Positions 41,331 to 50,576 are shown, numbered from the stretch's first letter. The stretch: DNA of 64,000 nucleotides from Paramesorhizobium leguminum (GCF_003217235.1 NZ_QJTF01000002.1:233868-297867), one strand, 5' to 3'. Notes: a model not told the origin generated them from the sequence alone. Made by a program: numbers and translations.

Positions 41331-41691
41331 TGACTACCGCCATTTCCGCCGCAAAAGGCTCGCCGGTAAGCGCGCGAATAACCACCGTCCACGGCGATGC
41401 CGGGAAACGCGCTAACGAACGAAAATTTCTGACGTTACGAATGGGTATCATGGGCTGATATGGGCGTCAACGGGATGTGGGTGCAGGATACGGGAATGGC
41501 CACCCACGGAAGGCGGCATTTTCCCCTTTCCTGATTTATCGAATATTAAGCTTAAGGAACCGTTAGCCTGAACTCCCGCCGCCTGCCTGAAGCGCTGCTC
41601 TCCGACTCCTCACAAAAACCTGATTTCTTTGTTCAAGTTAATTTGTGCTTGTAGTGCGCCCCTGTTCCGCAACGTAAACAGGACCTTGTAC
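41331..41691. promoter_or_regulatory. Divergent intergenic region mraZ / feoA
   Basis: 361 bp with no supported gene; it must carry promoters for the dcw block and for feoAB. The feoA-proximal ~150 bp is AT-rich (GAATATTAAGCTTAAGG). A candidate Iron-Rhodo box is listed separately. I see no convincing TGGG-type direct repeats of a classic MraZ operator. Confidence 0.55.
41621..41635. promoter_or_regulatory. Candidate Iron-Rhodo box (RirA site) upstream of feoA
   Basis: TGATTTCTTTGTTCA fits TGA-N9-TCA, the motif bound by the Fe-S regulator RirA in Rhizobiales. It lies about 57 bases before the feoA ATG, suitable for repression under iron sufficiency. The motif is short and could arise by chance. 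Confidence 0.4.
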
Positions 41692-41973
41692 ATGGACCGG
41701 CAAGAACTGACGCCTCTAGGGTCGGCGCCCCGCGGCTATCGCGGCGTCATTCATCGCATCGAACCTTCCGCAAACACCTCCAGTTTGCCGGCGGATGAAA
41801 TCGAGCGCCGCCTGCTTGAGCTTGGCTTCAGCGAGGGAGCGGAAGTCCTGGTGCTGCACGAAGGCCCCATTGCCCGCGATCCCATTGCCGTGCGCGTCGG
41901 CTGCGTAGTCGTCGCGCTCCGCCGGCAGGAGGCTATGGCCATTCTCACCCACGAAAGCCCATACCATGCTTGA
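41692..41973 (+). CDS. feoA: Ferrous iron transport protein FeoA
   Basis: 93-aa small cytosolic SH3-like protein (YRGVIHRIEP, RRLLELGFSEGAEVLVLHEG, DPIAVRVGCVVVALRRQEA) that supports FeoB. The ATG sits 8 bases after AGGA; the 21-codon longer frame is not supported. It overlaps feoB by 8 bases. Confidence 0.9.
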   Translation: MDRQELTPLGSAPRGYRGVIHRIEPSANTSSLPADEIERRLLELGFSEGAEVLVLHEGPIARDPIAVRVGCVVVALRRQEAMAILTHESPYHA

Positions 41974-43837
41974 TACGACGAAGCAGGCTGTACGCCGCAT
42001 CGCGCTTGTCGGAGCGCCGAATTGCGGCAAGACGGCATTGTTCAATGCACTGACGGGCAGTCGGCAGAAGGTCGGCAACTATGCCGGTGTGACCGTCGAG
42101 CGGAAAAAGGGCGTCGCCTTGACACCCGGTGGCCGTTCCCTCGAAATCGTCGATCTTCCGGGCACCTACTCGCTGCGCGCGCGCAGCCCCGATGAGGAAA
42201 TCACCCGCGACGTGGTGCTTGACCGCAGACCGGCCGATACGCCGGACCTGCTGCTCGCCGTCGCCGATGCCACAAACTTGCGCTCCGCCTTCCGGCTGGT
42301 ATGCGAACTCGTCCAGACCGGCAAGCCGCTAGTGCTGGTGCTGAATATGATCGACATTGCGCGCCACCGTGGCATCGAGATCGAGACGGACGCGCTTTCC
42401 CGGCAGCTTGGAATTCCCGTCGTCGCCGCCTGCGCGGTCCGTCGCGCCCAGATGGCGGATTTGTGGCAGTTGCTCGACCAACTGTCCGAGACGCATACAT
42501 TTGCCAAACGCGAGAACAACTGGTCCGAGCCGTCGGCCACGCAATTACGCAATTTGCAACGCGAAGCCGATCGACTGATCGCGCAAGCGGTTCGCTATCC
42601 CGAAAAGCCCGATAATTTGACGACACGGATCGATTCCGTGCTGCTGCATCCCGTCGCCGGTCTGCTCGTTCTCCTGACGGTGCTCTTCTTGATGTTTCAG
42701 GCGGTGTTCGATTGGGCGCAACCGCCAATGGACCTGATTACATCAGGATTCGATACCATTGGCACCCTGATCCAGCACCTGCTCGGACCGGGATTGGTGG
42801 AAAGTTTCCTGGTGGACGGCGCCATCGCGGGGGTCGGCAGCGTGGTCAGTTTCCTGCCGCAGATCCTCATCATGTTCCTGTTCATCCTGTTGCTGGAAGA
42901 CCTGGGCTATATGGCGCGGGCGGCCTTCCTCATGGACAGGATCATGGGCGGCGTCGGCCTGCATGGCCGCGCGTTCATCCCACTTCTATCGAGCTTCGCC
43001 TGCGCCATTCCCGGCATCATGGCGGCGCGCGTGATCGATAACCGGCGCGACCGGATGACCACCATTCTGGTCGCCCCATTGATGACCTGTTCGGCCCGCA
43101 TCCCCATCTACACCCTCATTATCGCGGCGTTCATTCCGGCTCACCGGGTTGCAGGCTTCCTCAGCCTGCAGGGGCTGGTCATGTTCGGCCTTTATGCGGT
43201 GGGCATCGTCAGTGCGCTCGGCGTATCCTTGGTTGCCAAGCTCATCTTCTGGCGCAACCAGCCTGCCCCGCCCTTCATGCTGGAACTTCCCGATTACAAG
43301 CTGCCGCGACTGAAAAACGTCCTCATCGCCTTGATGACACGCGTCAAGATGTTCCTTCATCGCGCGGGCACGACGATCTTCACCATGACGGTGGTCATCT
43401 GGTTTTTGGCGACGTTTCCGATGGCGCCCGCGAACGCCACGCAACCGGCGATTTTCTATAGTTTCGCCGCCATGATCGGCCACCTGATCGAGCCTTTGCT
43501 CGCCCCTATCGGCTTTACCTGGCAAATGAGCGTTGCGCTGGTTCCCGGTATGGCCGCCCGGGAGGTTGTCGTCGCGGCGCTGGGCACCGTCTATTCCATT
43601 CAGGGCGGCGCCGATGCGGCGCTGCAAGTGGGCCATGTGCTGGCCAGCCAATGGACCCTGCCCACCGCCCTTTCCTTCCTGGCCTGGTACATTTTCGCCC
43701 CGCAGTGCACCTCGACGCTGGCGGTTATCAAGCGCGAGGCCGGCGGCGCGCGCTGGATGTGGCTATCCTTCGGCTACATGCTCGCGCTGGCTTATGTAGC
43801 GTCGTTCATCGTCTACCACATCGCGCTGGCGGTTTAG
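41966..43837 (+). CDS. feoB: Ferrous iron transporter FeoB
   Basis: 623-aa inner-membrane Fe(II) transporter. The N-terminal G domain has GAPNCGKTALFNALTG (G1), GVTVERKKG (G2), DLPGTYSL (G3) and NMID (G4). Two Gate domains follow, with FSFACAIPGIMAAR-type and MTCSARIPIYTLI Cys motifs. It is shorter than the ~770 residues of the E. coli type, mostly at the C-terminus, which is usual for many alphaproteobacteria. Its stop overlaps the convergent vapC stop by 4 bases. Confidence 0.94.
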   Translation: MLDTTKQAVRRIALVGAPNCGKTALFNALTGSRQKVGNYAGVTVERKKGVALTPGGRSLEIVDLPGTYSLRARSPDEEITRDVVLDRRPADTPDLLLAVADATNLRSAFRLVCELVQTGKPLVLVLNMIDIARHRGIEIETDALSRQLGIPVVAACAVRRAQMADLWQLLDQLSETHTFAKRENNWSEPSATQLRNLQREADRLIAQAVRYPEKPDNLTTRIDSVLLHPVAGLLVLLTVLFLMFQAVFDWAQPPMDLITSGFDTIGTLIQHLLGPGLVESFLVDGAIAGVGSVVSFLPQILIMFLFILLLEDLGYMARAAFLMDRIMGGVGLHGRAFIPLLSSFACAIPGIMAARVIDNRRDRMTTILVAPLMTCSARIPIYTLIIAAFIPAHRVAGFLSLQGLVMFGLYAVGIVSALGVSLVAKLIFWRNQPAPPFMLELPDYKLPRLKNVLIALMTRVKMFLHRAGTTIFTMTVVIWFLATFPMAPANATQPAIFYSFAAMIGHLIEPLLAPIGFTWQMSVALVPGMAAREVVVAALGTVYSIQGGADAALQVGHVLASQWTLPTALSFLAWYIFAPQCTSTLAVIKREAGGARWMWLSFGYMLALAYVASFIVYHIALAV

Positions 43838-44271
43838 GCGGGCTGGATATCGGTGCGAGAAAAATCATCGCCTTTGAAGAGCAGCGGGAGGCCATGTTCT
43901 TTCGCGCAAGCATAGGCAAAACAATCACCGAAATTGAGCCGCGCCGGATGTCCAACGAAGCGGCCGAAGGTCCGCGCCGCCTCAAGCGCCTTATTATATA
44001 GCAAGCCGCTTACGGCGATATCTTGCGCACCGATATCGTCGAGAAACGCTTCAACGTCCTTCTGCACTTCAGCGATCAACTCAGGCGGGGTAGGAGAATT
44101 ATTGCCATTTCGCCGAATGGACGTGATCCTCGCTATGCTCACGACCGCTTCGAATACCGTTAATGAAGAATAATAAATGGCTTCCTCGGTATTTTTGATT
44201 TTAGTGGCGAAATAGTTGGCATCATTTTCTCTTGCAAGAACAGCTACGATTGCCGATGCATCCAAAAACAT
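43834..44271 (-). CDS. vapC: VapC-type PIN toxin
   Basis: 145-aa PIN-domain ribonuclease. The acidic residues are in MFLDASAIVAVLA (first Asp), SSLTVFEAVVSI (Glu), LNFGDCFAYACAK (Asp) and LLFKGDDFSRTDI (Asp), the four-acid pattern of VapC toxins. The ATG overlaps the antitoxin stop by one base (TGATG). The target RNA is unknown. Confidence 0.9.
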   Translation of the reverse strand: MFLDASAIVAVLARENDANYFATKIKNTEEAIYYSSLTVFEAVVSIARITSIRRNGNNSPTPPELIAEVQKDVEAFLDDIGAQDIAVSGLLYNKALEAARTFGRFVGHPARLNFGDCFAYACAKEHGLPLLFKGDDFSRTDIQPA

Positions 44272-44516
44272 CAGATTTCCCACCCTTCATCCATGAAGGC
44301 TTTCATGTCGAAATCAACTTTATGCGGTCCCATACGCGCCTGAACCCTATCCTGAATTATCTTTATGCGCTCTTCGAGCGGTATTGCTTCCCGCGCGCGC
44401 GTGAGTTCGTTTTCCAAAGCACGCCTGACAGCCTCGGTTTTATTCGGGGCCTTGGTTAGTTCCTGCACCTTTCGTGCCAGCGCATCCACTTCATCGTCGC
44501 GTATATAGAGTGGCAT
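44271..44516 (-). CDS. vapB: VapB-type antitoxin (Rv0623-like family)
   Basis: 81 aa. MPLYIRDDEVDALARKVQEL and KTEAVRRALENELTRARE form the N-terminal ribbon-helix-helix-like region of VapB proteins paired with PIN toxins; the C-terminus (VDFDMKAFMDEGWEI) would occupy the toxin active site. I start at MPLYIRD; the 19-codon longer frame lacks support. It is coupled to vapC. Confidence 0.88.
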   Translation of the reverse strand: MPLYIRDDEVDALARKVQELTKAPNKTEAVRRALENELTRAREAIPLEERIKIIQDRVQARMGPHKVDFDMKAFMDEGWEI

Positions 44517-44645
44517 TGGGCTTTCTCCTTCTCGCATATGCAAGCATTCTAGACTGAATATACGTTTAAGCAAGACATCGCAGCTTGTAATCCATCGTCC
44601 TCGTCCTGCTCCCTACCCTCTTGACTCCATCCTCGCCCCATTATT

Positions 44646-44666
44646 AATTGCAAATAATTTGCAATT
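44646..44666. promoter_or_regulatory. Candidate Mur (Mn-responsive Fur-family) operator of mntH
   Basis: AATTGCAAATAATTTGCAATT is a 21-bp inverted repeat, perfect except at the centre, ending 21 bases before the mntH ATG. In Rhizobiales, Mur represses manganese importers, and mntH is its known Brucella target. The position would block transcription or early elongation. Confidence 0.7.
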
Positions 44667-44687
44667 GCATTTTCAGGATCGAGCAGC

Positions 44688-46079
44688 ATGGATCAGCACG
44701 TATCGGGACCGGTGAAACACGCGTCGGGTGAGCCGCCTCGCGAGATGACGCTTATGGGGTGGCGACGGGAGCGCGGGGATGCCTCGCTGTCGGAAGTCCA
44801 CCGGTCGATTGCCGTGCGCAAGACCGGCCCGAACTGGCGCAAGGCGCTTGCGTTCTTCGGTCCGGGCTATCTCGTTGCCGTCGGCTATATGGATCCCGGC
44901 AATTGGGCCACCTCGCTCGCCGGCGGTTCGCGCTTCGGCTATGCGCTCCTGTTCGTCGTCCTTCTCTCCAACATCATGGCGGTGATCCTGCAGTCGCTCT
45001 GCGCCCGCCTCGGCATCGCCACGGGCCGCGATCTGGCGCAAGCCTGCCGCGACGCCTATCCGAACTGGGTGGCCTGGCCGCTCTGGTTCTTGGCGGAAAT
45101 CGCCATCTGCGCCACCGATCTTGCCGAAGTGATCGGCACGGCGATCGGCCTCAACCTGCTTTTCGGCATTCCGCTGGAAATCGGCGTGGTGATCACGGCG
45201 CTCGACGTGTTCCTCGTGCTTTACCTGCAGAACAAGGGTTTCCGCCGGGTCGAGGCGCTCATCATCACCCTTCTGGGCGTCATCGCGGTGTGCTTCGTCA
45301 TCCAGATCGTTATGGCAAATCCGGTATGGGGCGGAGTCATACGCGGCTTCGCGCCGACGACGAACCTCTTCACCAATCCGGACATGCTCTATCTCGCGCT
45401 TGGCATCATCGGCGCGACGGTCATGCCGCACAATCTCTATCTCCATTCGGGCATCGTCCAGACACGCGACTACGGCGAGACGGAGGAAGAAAAGCGCTCC
45501 GCCATCCGCTACGCAACGCTCGATTCCACAATCGCGCTCACCTTCGCGCTCGCCATCAACGCCTCGATCCTCATTCTCGCCGCCGCCAGCTTCAACGCCA
45601 CTGGCCATACCAATGTCGAGGAACTGGGCGATGCGCACACGCTTCTAAGCCCCTTGCTCGGCTCGGCAATCGCGCCCAGCCTCTTCGCCATTGCGCTTCT
45701 GTGCTGCGGGCTGAACTCCACCGTCACGGCAACCATGGCGGGGCAGATCGTCATGGAAGGCTTCCTGCATATCCGCCTCGTTCCCTGGCTGCGGCGCCTT
45801 ATCACCCGTGTCATAGCCATCGTGCCTGCCGCCGTCATCACCGTGCTCTATGGTGAAAGCGGAACGGCGAAGCTTCTTATTTTTTCGCAGGTGATCTTGA
45901 GCCTGCAACTGCCCTTCGCCGTCATTCCGCTGGTGATGTTCACCGCCAACCGCGCCAAGATGGGCACGTTCGTTGCCTCGCGCTGGATCACGGTTCTCGC
46001 CGCCATCACCGCGGCAATCATCGTGGTGCTGAACATGAAGCTCCTCTTCGATTTCGTCATGGGTTATGGTGCGGGGTGA
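44688..46079 (+). CDS. mntH: Manganese transporter MntH (Nramp family)
   Basis: 463-aa proton-coupled Mn(II) importer with ~11 hydrophobic segments. Metal-binding motifs are [12 protein letters not shown] in helix 1 and MPHNLYLHS in helix 6. The ATG follows a palindromic operator. Next downstream is the DUF1801 pair, 28 bases away, possibly on the same transcript. Confidence 0.95.
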   Translation: MDQHVSGPVKHASGEPPREMTLMGWRRERGDASLSEVHRSIAVRKTGPNWRKALAFFGPGYLVAVGYMDPGNWATSLAGGSRFGYALLFVVLLSNIMAVILQSLCARLGIATGRDLAQACRDAYPNWVAWPLWFLAEIAICATDLAEVIGTAIGLNLLFGIPLEIGVVITALDVFLVLYLQNKGFRRVEALIITLLGVIAVCFVIQIVMANPVWGGVIRGFAPTTNLFTNPDMLYLALGIIGATVMPHNLYLHSGIVQTRDYGETEEEKRSAIRYATLDSTIALTFALAINASILILAAASFNATGHTNVEELGDAHTLLSPLLGSAIAPSLFAIALLCCGLNSTVTATMAGQIVMEGFLHIRLVPWLRRLITRVIAIVPAAVITVLYGESGTAKLLIFSQVILSLQLPFAVIPLVMFTANRAKMGTFVASRWITVLAAITAAIIVVLNMKLLFDFVMGYGAG

Positions 46080-46107
46080 GACCCAACACGCCAAGGAGGA
46101 GGTTCAA

Positions 46108-46494
46108 ATGGCTGGCGAGGAGAATCCGGCTTCAGCGCTGATCGATGGACGGATAAAGGAACTGGGCGGCTGGCGGGGCGAGACTCTCGCAAAGGTTCGA
46201 GAGATCGTCCGGTCAGCCGATCCTGAAATCATCGAGGAATGGAAGTGGGAAACCCCGGTCTGGTCGCGGGGCGGCATTATCTGCACCGGAGAGGCCTATA
46301 AGAAAGCCGTCAAGCTGACCTTCCCCAAAGGGGCGTCGCTCGACGACCCCATGGGTCTGTTCAATTCCAGCCTTGAGGGCAAGGTCCGGCGTGCCATCGA
46401 TATCCACGAAGGCGGGAAGATTGACGAGGCAGCCCTTGCCGATCTCATCCGCGCGGCGGTGGCGCTGAACCTGGAGGGGAAGAAGAAGCCATGA
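46108..46494 (+). CDS. DUF1801-family protein (first of pair)
   Basis: 128 aa with IEEWKWETPVWSRGGIICTGEAY, AVKLTFPKGASLDD and RAIDIHEGGKIDEAAL, the YdhG/DUF1801 pattern. Preceded by a strong AAGGAGGAGG. It overlaps its paralogue by 4 bases. The function is not established. Confidence 0.82.
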   Translation: MAGEENPASALIDGRIKELGGWRGETLAKVREIVRSADPEIIEEWKWETPVWSRGGIICTGEAYKKAVKLTFPKGASLDDPMGLFNSSLEGKVRRAIDIHEGGKIDEAALADLIRAAVALNLEGKKKP

Positions 46495-46907
46495 CCACGC
46501 CCGAGCAACCGAAGCTTCTTTCCGGCGGCAACCCGCAAATTGCGAAAGGCTATGGCGATGCCCCGGTTCAAGCCTATATCGCGGCCATGCCGGGCTGGAA
46601 AAGCGCCATCGGACGCCGGATCGACGAGATCATCGTGCGCACCGTCCCCGGCGTTCGCAAGGCGGTCAAATGGAACTCGCCGCTCTACGGGGTCGGCGCC
46701 GAAGACCACTGGTTCCTCGGCATCCATTGCTTCACGAAATACATCAAGGTGAGCTTCTTCAAGGGCGCATCGCTCGATCCCATCCCTCCGGGCACCTCCA
46801 GGCAAAAGGAAGTGCGCTACCTCGATATCCATGAGGGCGAATTCGACGAAGCCCGGTTCACCGATTGGGTGAAGCAGGCAAGCCTGCTGCCGGGCGAGAA
46901 GATGTAG
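46491..46907 (+). CDS. DUF1801-family protein (second of pair)
   Basis: 138 aa, paralogous to the preceding gene: RKAVKWNSPLYGVGAEDHWF, KVSFFKGASLDPI and VRYLDIHEGEFDEARF align with the neighbour's KWETPVWSRG, LTFPKGASLDD and RAIDIHEGGKIDEA. The overlap with the first gene and their similarity suggest tandem duplication and a possible heterodimer. Confidence 0.82.
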   Translation: MTTPEQPKLLSGGNPQIAKGYGDAPVQAYIAAMPGWKSAIGRRIDEIIVRTVPGVRKAVKWNSPLYGVGAEDHWFLGIHCFTKYIKVSFFKGASLDPIPPGTSRQKEVRYLDIHEGEFDEARFTDWVKQASLLPGEKM

Positions 46908-46924
46908 AGGCCGAAATATAAAAA

Positions 46925-47400
46925 TGTCAGTTGGCCTGTAAGCCGGGTTCTGTATGGCTGGGCTTGCGCCCAACGTGGCAGCCATTCATCTGGGACGGAT
47001 GTCGCCACCCGCCTCTTGCAACCTACCCGGACGGCTGATCCGGAAACTGATCGCCGGGCTTTCACCCGGCACGCCGTCCCTATTCGGTCTTGCTCCCGAT
47101 GGGGTTTACCGTGCCGTCGCCGTTGCCGGAGACGCGGTGGGCTCTTACCCCACCCTTTCACCCTTACCCCGTCATCCCTCGCGTCTTTTTTATGTGCATG
47201 ATCTTATCCGAAAAGTCTGCAACTTTTCGGGATCATGCCTCTGAGACGCGACGGAAGACGGGGCGGTCTGCTTTCTGTGGCACTTTCCCTGGGGTCGCCC
47301 CCGCCGGGCGTTACCCGGCATCGTGTTTCCATGGAGCCCGGACTTTCCTCGCCTGCCGCCTTTCGGCATATGACAAGCGCGGCTGCCCGGCCAACTGACA
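46925..47400 (-). ncRNA. rnpB: RNase P RNA (type A) with palindrome inserted in helix P12
   Basis: Read on the minus strand. The ends pair as P1 (TGTCAGTTGGCC with GGCCAACTGACA). Conserved CR-I sequence GAGGAAAGTCCGGGCTCCAT appears near the 5' end, then GGTAACGCCCGG, CAGAAAGCAGACCGCC and TAAGGGTGAAAGGGTGGGGT with TAAGAGCCCACCGCG, then the 3' ACAGAACCCGGCTTACAG. P12 is CCCCGTC...GCGTC paired with GACGC...GACGGGG. Its apical loop holds a 43-bp palindrome, which lengthens the RNA to ~476 nt. RNase P matures tRNA 5' ends. Confidence 0.93.
47196..47238. repeat. GCATGATC-type 43-bp palindrome inside rnpB
   Basis: Same repeat as 14131-14173 with one base difference out of 43. It lies between the two strands of the P12 stem of RNase P RNA, so in the RNA it would stack as an extension of that helix. 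Confidence 0.9.
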
Positions 47401-47436
47401 TGATGGTATAAAGGTGCTTCGCGCCCGAAATGCAAT

Positions 47437-47464
47437 AAAAAAGCCGGGCGAGAACCCGGCTTTT
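47437..47464 (-). terminator. Intrinsic terminator of the lytic transglycosylase gene
   Basis: On the minus strand, GCCGGG-TTCT-CGCCCGGC forms a strong stem followed by TTTTTT. It lies 24 bases after the 47488-48306 gene stop and shields rnpB from read-through. Confidence 0.85.
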
Positions 47465-47487
47465 CCAACAATCTTGGTATTATACGC

Positions 47488-48306
47488 TTAGAAGGAGCGC
47501 ATATAGACCTTCACCTGGTTGCAATACCGGGCCGAGATCGGGTTCATGCGCGTCGCGCCATGGCCGGCATTGTATTTCAGGATCGTGCCGCAGACCGATC
47601 CGCCGGAGAGCCGCTGCGCCATGGCAAGATACTTCATGCCATACTGCACATTGGTCACGGGGTTATAAAGTCCGCGCGCCGTTCCGGTATAGCCGAGGCT
47701 GCGAGCCGTCGAGAGCTTGACCTGCATCAGGCCGATCTCGCCTGCCGAACCGCGCACATCCGCGTTGTAATCGCTCTCATGGTGAACCACTGCGTGAGCG
47801 AGCGATACCGGAACGCCATAGGTTTCGGCGTAATGGTTGATAATGCCCGAGTAAGGCTTGTCTTCCGCCGCGGCGGGAACCTTCGCTGACGCATGAAACA
47901 GCTTGCCAAAGAGTCCGCTATCGGAATCCTTCTGCGTCACGACATCGTCGCGCACCTTGATATTCACCGGGATCCTGCCCCAGGAAACGTGCTCGACCCG
48001 GCCCCTTTCCGACCTGGACACGCGAACCTTCCTGTCGGAAACAGGTTCAACCCGCGCTTTTTCCGTTTTCCGCACAGTCGATTTGCGCAAAGCAACGCGT
48101 GTTTTCGCGCGGTGCGGTTCCGTTTTGACCTCGGAGGTTCTGACGATGTGCGCCACTCCCTCTCTCTGGGTCTTCTTGTTTGCGAGAACGTGCCGCTTCT
48201 GGGCCACGTGATGCTTCTCGTGAATTGGAGCACTATGGGCCGCATTGAGGCCAAGCATTCCCATTGCGCCAACAACGGCGCACACAAAATTAATTTTTTT
48301 ACTCAT
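47488..48306 (-). CDS. Lytic transglycosylase (SLT family 1)
   Basis: 272 aa. Signal peptide (FVCAVVGAMGMLGLNAAHSA), a basic low-complexity linker of ~100 residues rich in Lys, Arg and Val, then a C-terminal SLT domain: LAHAVVHHESDYNADVRG with the catalytic Glu, GEIGLMQVKLSTARSLGY, NVQYGMKYLAMA and TILKYNAGHG. It cleaves MurNAc-GlcNAc bonds in the periplasm. The linker may bind wall glycans or DNA; this is inference. Confidence 0.9.
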   Translation of the reverse strand: MSKKINFVCAVVGAMGMLGLNAAHSAPIHEKHHVAQKRHVLANKKTQREGVAHIVRTSEVKTEPHRAKTRVALRKSTVRKTEKARVEPVSDRKVRVSRSERGRVEHVSWGRIPVNIKVRDDVVTQKDSDSGLFGKLFHASAKVPAAAEDKPYSGIINHYAETYGVPVSLAHAVVHHESDYNADVRGSAGEIGLMQVKLSTARSLGYTGTARGLYNPVTNVQYGMKYLAMAQRLSGGSVCGTILKYNAGHGATRMNPISARYCNQVKVYMRSF

Positions 48307-48528
48307 ACCCTAACCGTTTTCACTGTTTTCGGTAGTGGACCGCCCCTTTCTTAAAAACGCCGGCCCGGCTTGTCCCTGCATGACAAAATGCCACAGGAAA
48401 CTGCCCGTTGATGTGACGGCGAAATGCAGCCAGAGATTGGCCCGCCAAGTAACTTTCCATTAACCTATGTAACAAACAGCCCGAATCCGCCAACCAAGCG
48501 GAACGGTAACCGTATAATTTTCAATAGC

Positions 48529-49293
48529 TTAAGCTGAATATACCGGAAGGGCAGAAAGAAGCCGATGCAGCGTTTCGATGGTCGAAACATCGGCTACGCC
48601 GTCCACTTTGCCGGCGCGAAAATGGCGCTGGAAGGCCTTTAAGGCAGCTTCCGTCTCTATTCCGAGCACGCCGTCAAGCGGCGTCTGGTAGCCATAGAGC
48701 GCCAGCATGGACTGCAGCGCCTCGACCGGTTGCCCCCTGTCGCCAGCGGCAAGAAAGCGCCCTCCCCGGATCGGCGACGGCTCGACCAAATGGCCGAGCC
48801 CAGCGCGATGTAACCGCCGCCACGGGAACTTTTCGCCCGGATCGATCTTACGCATGGGCGCGATATCGGAGTGGGCCAGAACCCGTTCCGGACGGATCGA
48901 ATGGCGGGCGCAGATATCCTTGCCCAGTTCAATCACCGCCTCGATCTGCTTGTCTGCGAATTCAGGAAAATCGCGCAGCGGTCCCGGATTGACGATTTCG
49001 ATGCCGATCGAACAGGAATTAATGTCGGTCTCGCCCTGCCAGAAGCTCTTTCCCGCATGCCAGGCGCGCTCGCTTTCCGCCACCATCTGCACGATGCGGC
49101 CATCCTCATATACGACGTAATGCGCGGAAACCTCGCTCTCGGGGCTTGCCAGCAGCGCCTCCGCCGCCTCCCCGCTTTCCATGCCCGTATAATGCATGAT
49201 CAGGATGGAAACCCGCTTGCCGTCCTTGCGCGGGCCGAAATTGGGTGACGGGCGGACAGAAGCCCCTTTATAATCGGGAATGAAACCGCTCAT
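48529..49293 (-). CDS. N-acetylmuramoyl-L-alanine amidase (AmiD-like)
   Basis: 254 aa. An amidase_2 domain (zinc ligands in LIMHYTGMES and VLAHSDIAPMRKIDPG) is followed by a C-terminal peptidoglycan-binding domain (QPVEALQSMLALYGYQTPLDG, TEAALKAFQRHFR). No signal peptide is evident, so it may act in cytosolic recycling of muropeptides. The ATG overlaps the stop of the TerB-J gene by 4 bases; the long upstream frame is a shadow. Confidence 0.88.
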   Translation of the reverse strand: MSGFIPDYKGASVRPSPNFGPRKDGKRVSILIMHYTGMESGEAAEALLASPESEVSAHYVVYEDGRIVQMVAESERAWHAGKSFWQGETDINSCSIGIEIVNPGPLRDFPEFADKQIEAVIELGKDICARHSIRPERVLAHSDIAPMRKIDPGEKFPWRRLHRAGLGHLVEPSPIRGGRFLAAGDRGQPVEALQSMLALYGYQTPLDGVLGIETEAALKAFQRHFRAGKVDGVADVSTIETLHRLLSALPVYSA

Positions 49294-50000
49294 GCCGCTT
49301 TCAGCGCTTTCTCGATCTTTTCCCACGCGCCATTGATCGCCGCGATGCGGTCGTTGGCGATGATGAGAAACTCCCTTGGCACGCCGCGGGCGACCAGCCG
49401 ATCCGGATGGTTCTCGCTTGCCAGTTGGCGATAGCGCCGGCGGGCCTCGTCGAAGCTCGTCCCGCGCGGAAGCCCCAGCACCGTATAGGGATCGGCCTCG
49501 CCCAGATGGACATGCCTCGCGGCTATGGCCTCGAAATGCGCCTCGTCGAAACCGAATATTTCCCCGACGCTGGACAGGAACGCCAGTTCCTTCTCGTGCA
49601 CATAGCCGTCTGCCTTGGCGATATGGAACAGCCCGTCGAGAATATCCTGCAGACAAGCGCAGTTCTGGTGTCCCGACCCGCAAAGCGACGCCATCTGCGC
49701 CGCATAGCTCTCGTATCCCGCAATATCCTGCTTCGCCAGATTATAGAGGCGCGCCACATGGGTGCGTTCAGATTCGGGGATTGAGAATATCTGCTGAAAC
49801 GCCCTGATCTCGTGATCGGTGACTATCCCGTCCGCCTTCGCCATCTTGGCCGAAAGCGCGATCATGGCGATGGAGAAGGAAACCCGGCGCCGCGTCTCAG
49901 GATCGCCCTCGAACGCCGTGCGCACGGCCTCGACGAGGCTGGTGAGAGCACTCGACGCCAGAGTGGCCACGAAATCACCGACGCGAACCCAGATCGACAT
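49290..50000 (-). CDS. TerB-like and J-domain protein (DjlA-like)
   Basis: 236 aa. A TerB-type helical domain (~45-155, SIAMIALSAKMAKADGIVTD and LFHIAKADGYVHEKELAFLS, acidic metal-binding pattern) is followed by a C-terminal J domain (YTVLGLPRGTSFDEARRRYR ... ENHPDRLVARG with HPD). J domains stimulate DnaK. It is coupled to the amidase gene, suggesting a link with envelope stress. Confidence 0.88.
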   Translation of the reverse strand: MSIWVRVGDFVATLASSALTSLVEAVRTAFEGDPETRRRVSFSIAMIALSAKMAKADGIVTDHEIRAFQQIFSIPESERTHVARLYNLAKQDIAGYESYAAQMASLCGSGHQNCACLQDILDGLFHIAKADGYVHEKELAFLSSVGEIFGFDEAHFEAIAARHVHLGEADPYTVLGLPRGTSFDEARRRYRQLASENHPDRLVARGVPREFLIIANDRIAAINGAWEKIEKALKAA

Positions 50001-50148
50001 TGGGGCTTTCTGCTAAAAGGAAATGGCGAGACAATCACCAGAACGGAACGATTCATCTATAAATGAGGCTGGGAAAAAGCGGGAGTCCGATTTCGGGAAT
50101 AATGTTTTCAGGATGAGCGCATGATGTACCCCAAGCTGAACGCGGCGC

Positions 50149-50565
50149 CTAAGCCGCAGCCTTCTTGGCAGAAGTTCCAGTCCGGTCCAGCTTCTCACCT
50201 AGCCACTCTGCGACAGTACGTGGCTCGATGTTCAATTGGCGCTGCGCGCTGGTCTTCTCTGCGATGATGTCTTCGGACACACCTGCCAGGGTGTTGTAGA
50301 ACTTGACTATGCCCGCCGCCGCACCATCGCCGAGTAAGGGCGCCATCAGGGAGCCGAATTCATCCGGGGTTATGGTTTTGAATGACACATCGTGCCCAAG
50401 CTGTTTCGCAAAACCATCCGCCAATTGCGGCCCTCTGAGGCCCGGAAGCTGGCCGACGCCCACGAGGCCCGTAATCTTGGTATCCGTGAGCAGGCGCGCG
50501 GCGACATCCGCCACATCGAGATGCGAGCACCACGAGGCAGGGAAGTTCTTGAATAATCCTGTCAC
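50149..50565 (-). pseudogene. C-terminal remnant of an NmrA-like NAD(P)-binding protein
   Basis: 138-codon frame. HLDVADVAARLLTDTKITGL and LADGFAKQLGHDVSFKTITP match the C-terminal half of NmrA/YbjT-like short-chain dehydrogenase-type proteins. The N-terminal Rossmann part with its GxxGxxG motif is missing. The gene is cut where the opposite-strand hydroxyacyl-CoA dehydrogenase fragment begins. The start shown is a GTG without clear context. Confidence 0.7.
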
Positions 50566-50576
50566 GGGTCAGCCTC

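Noticed and set aside
41331..41420. Classic MraZ operator (TGGG direct repeats) before mraZ
   Set aside because: Only a GTGGACGGTGG-like stretch is present, without the regular repeat spacing; not enough to call.
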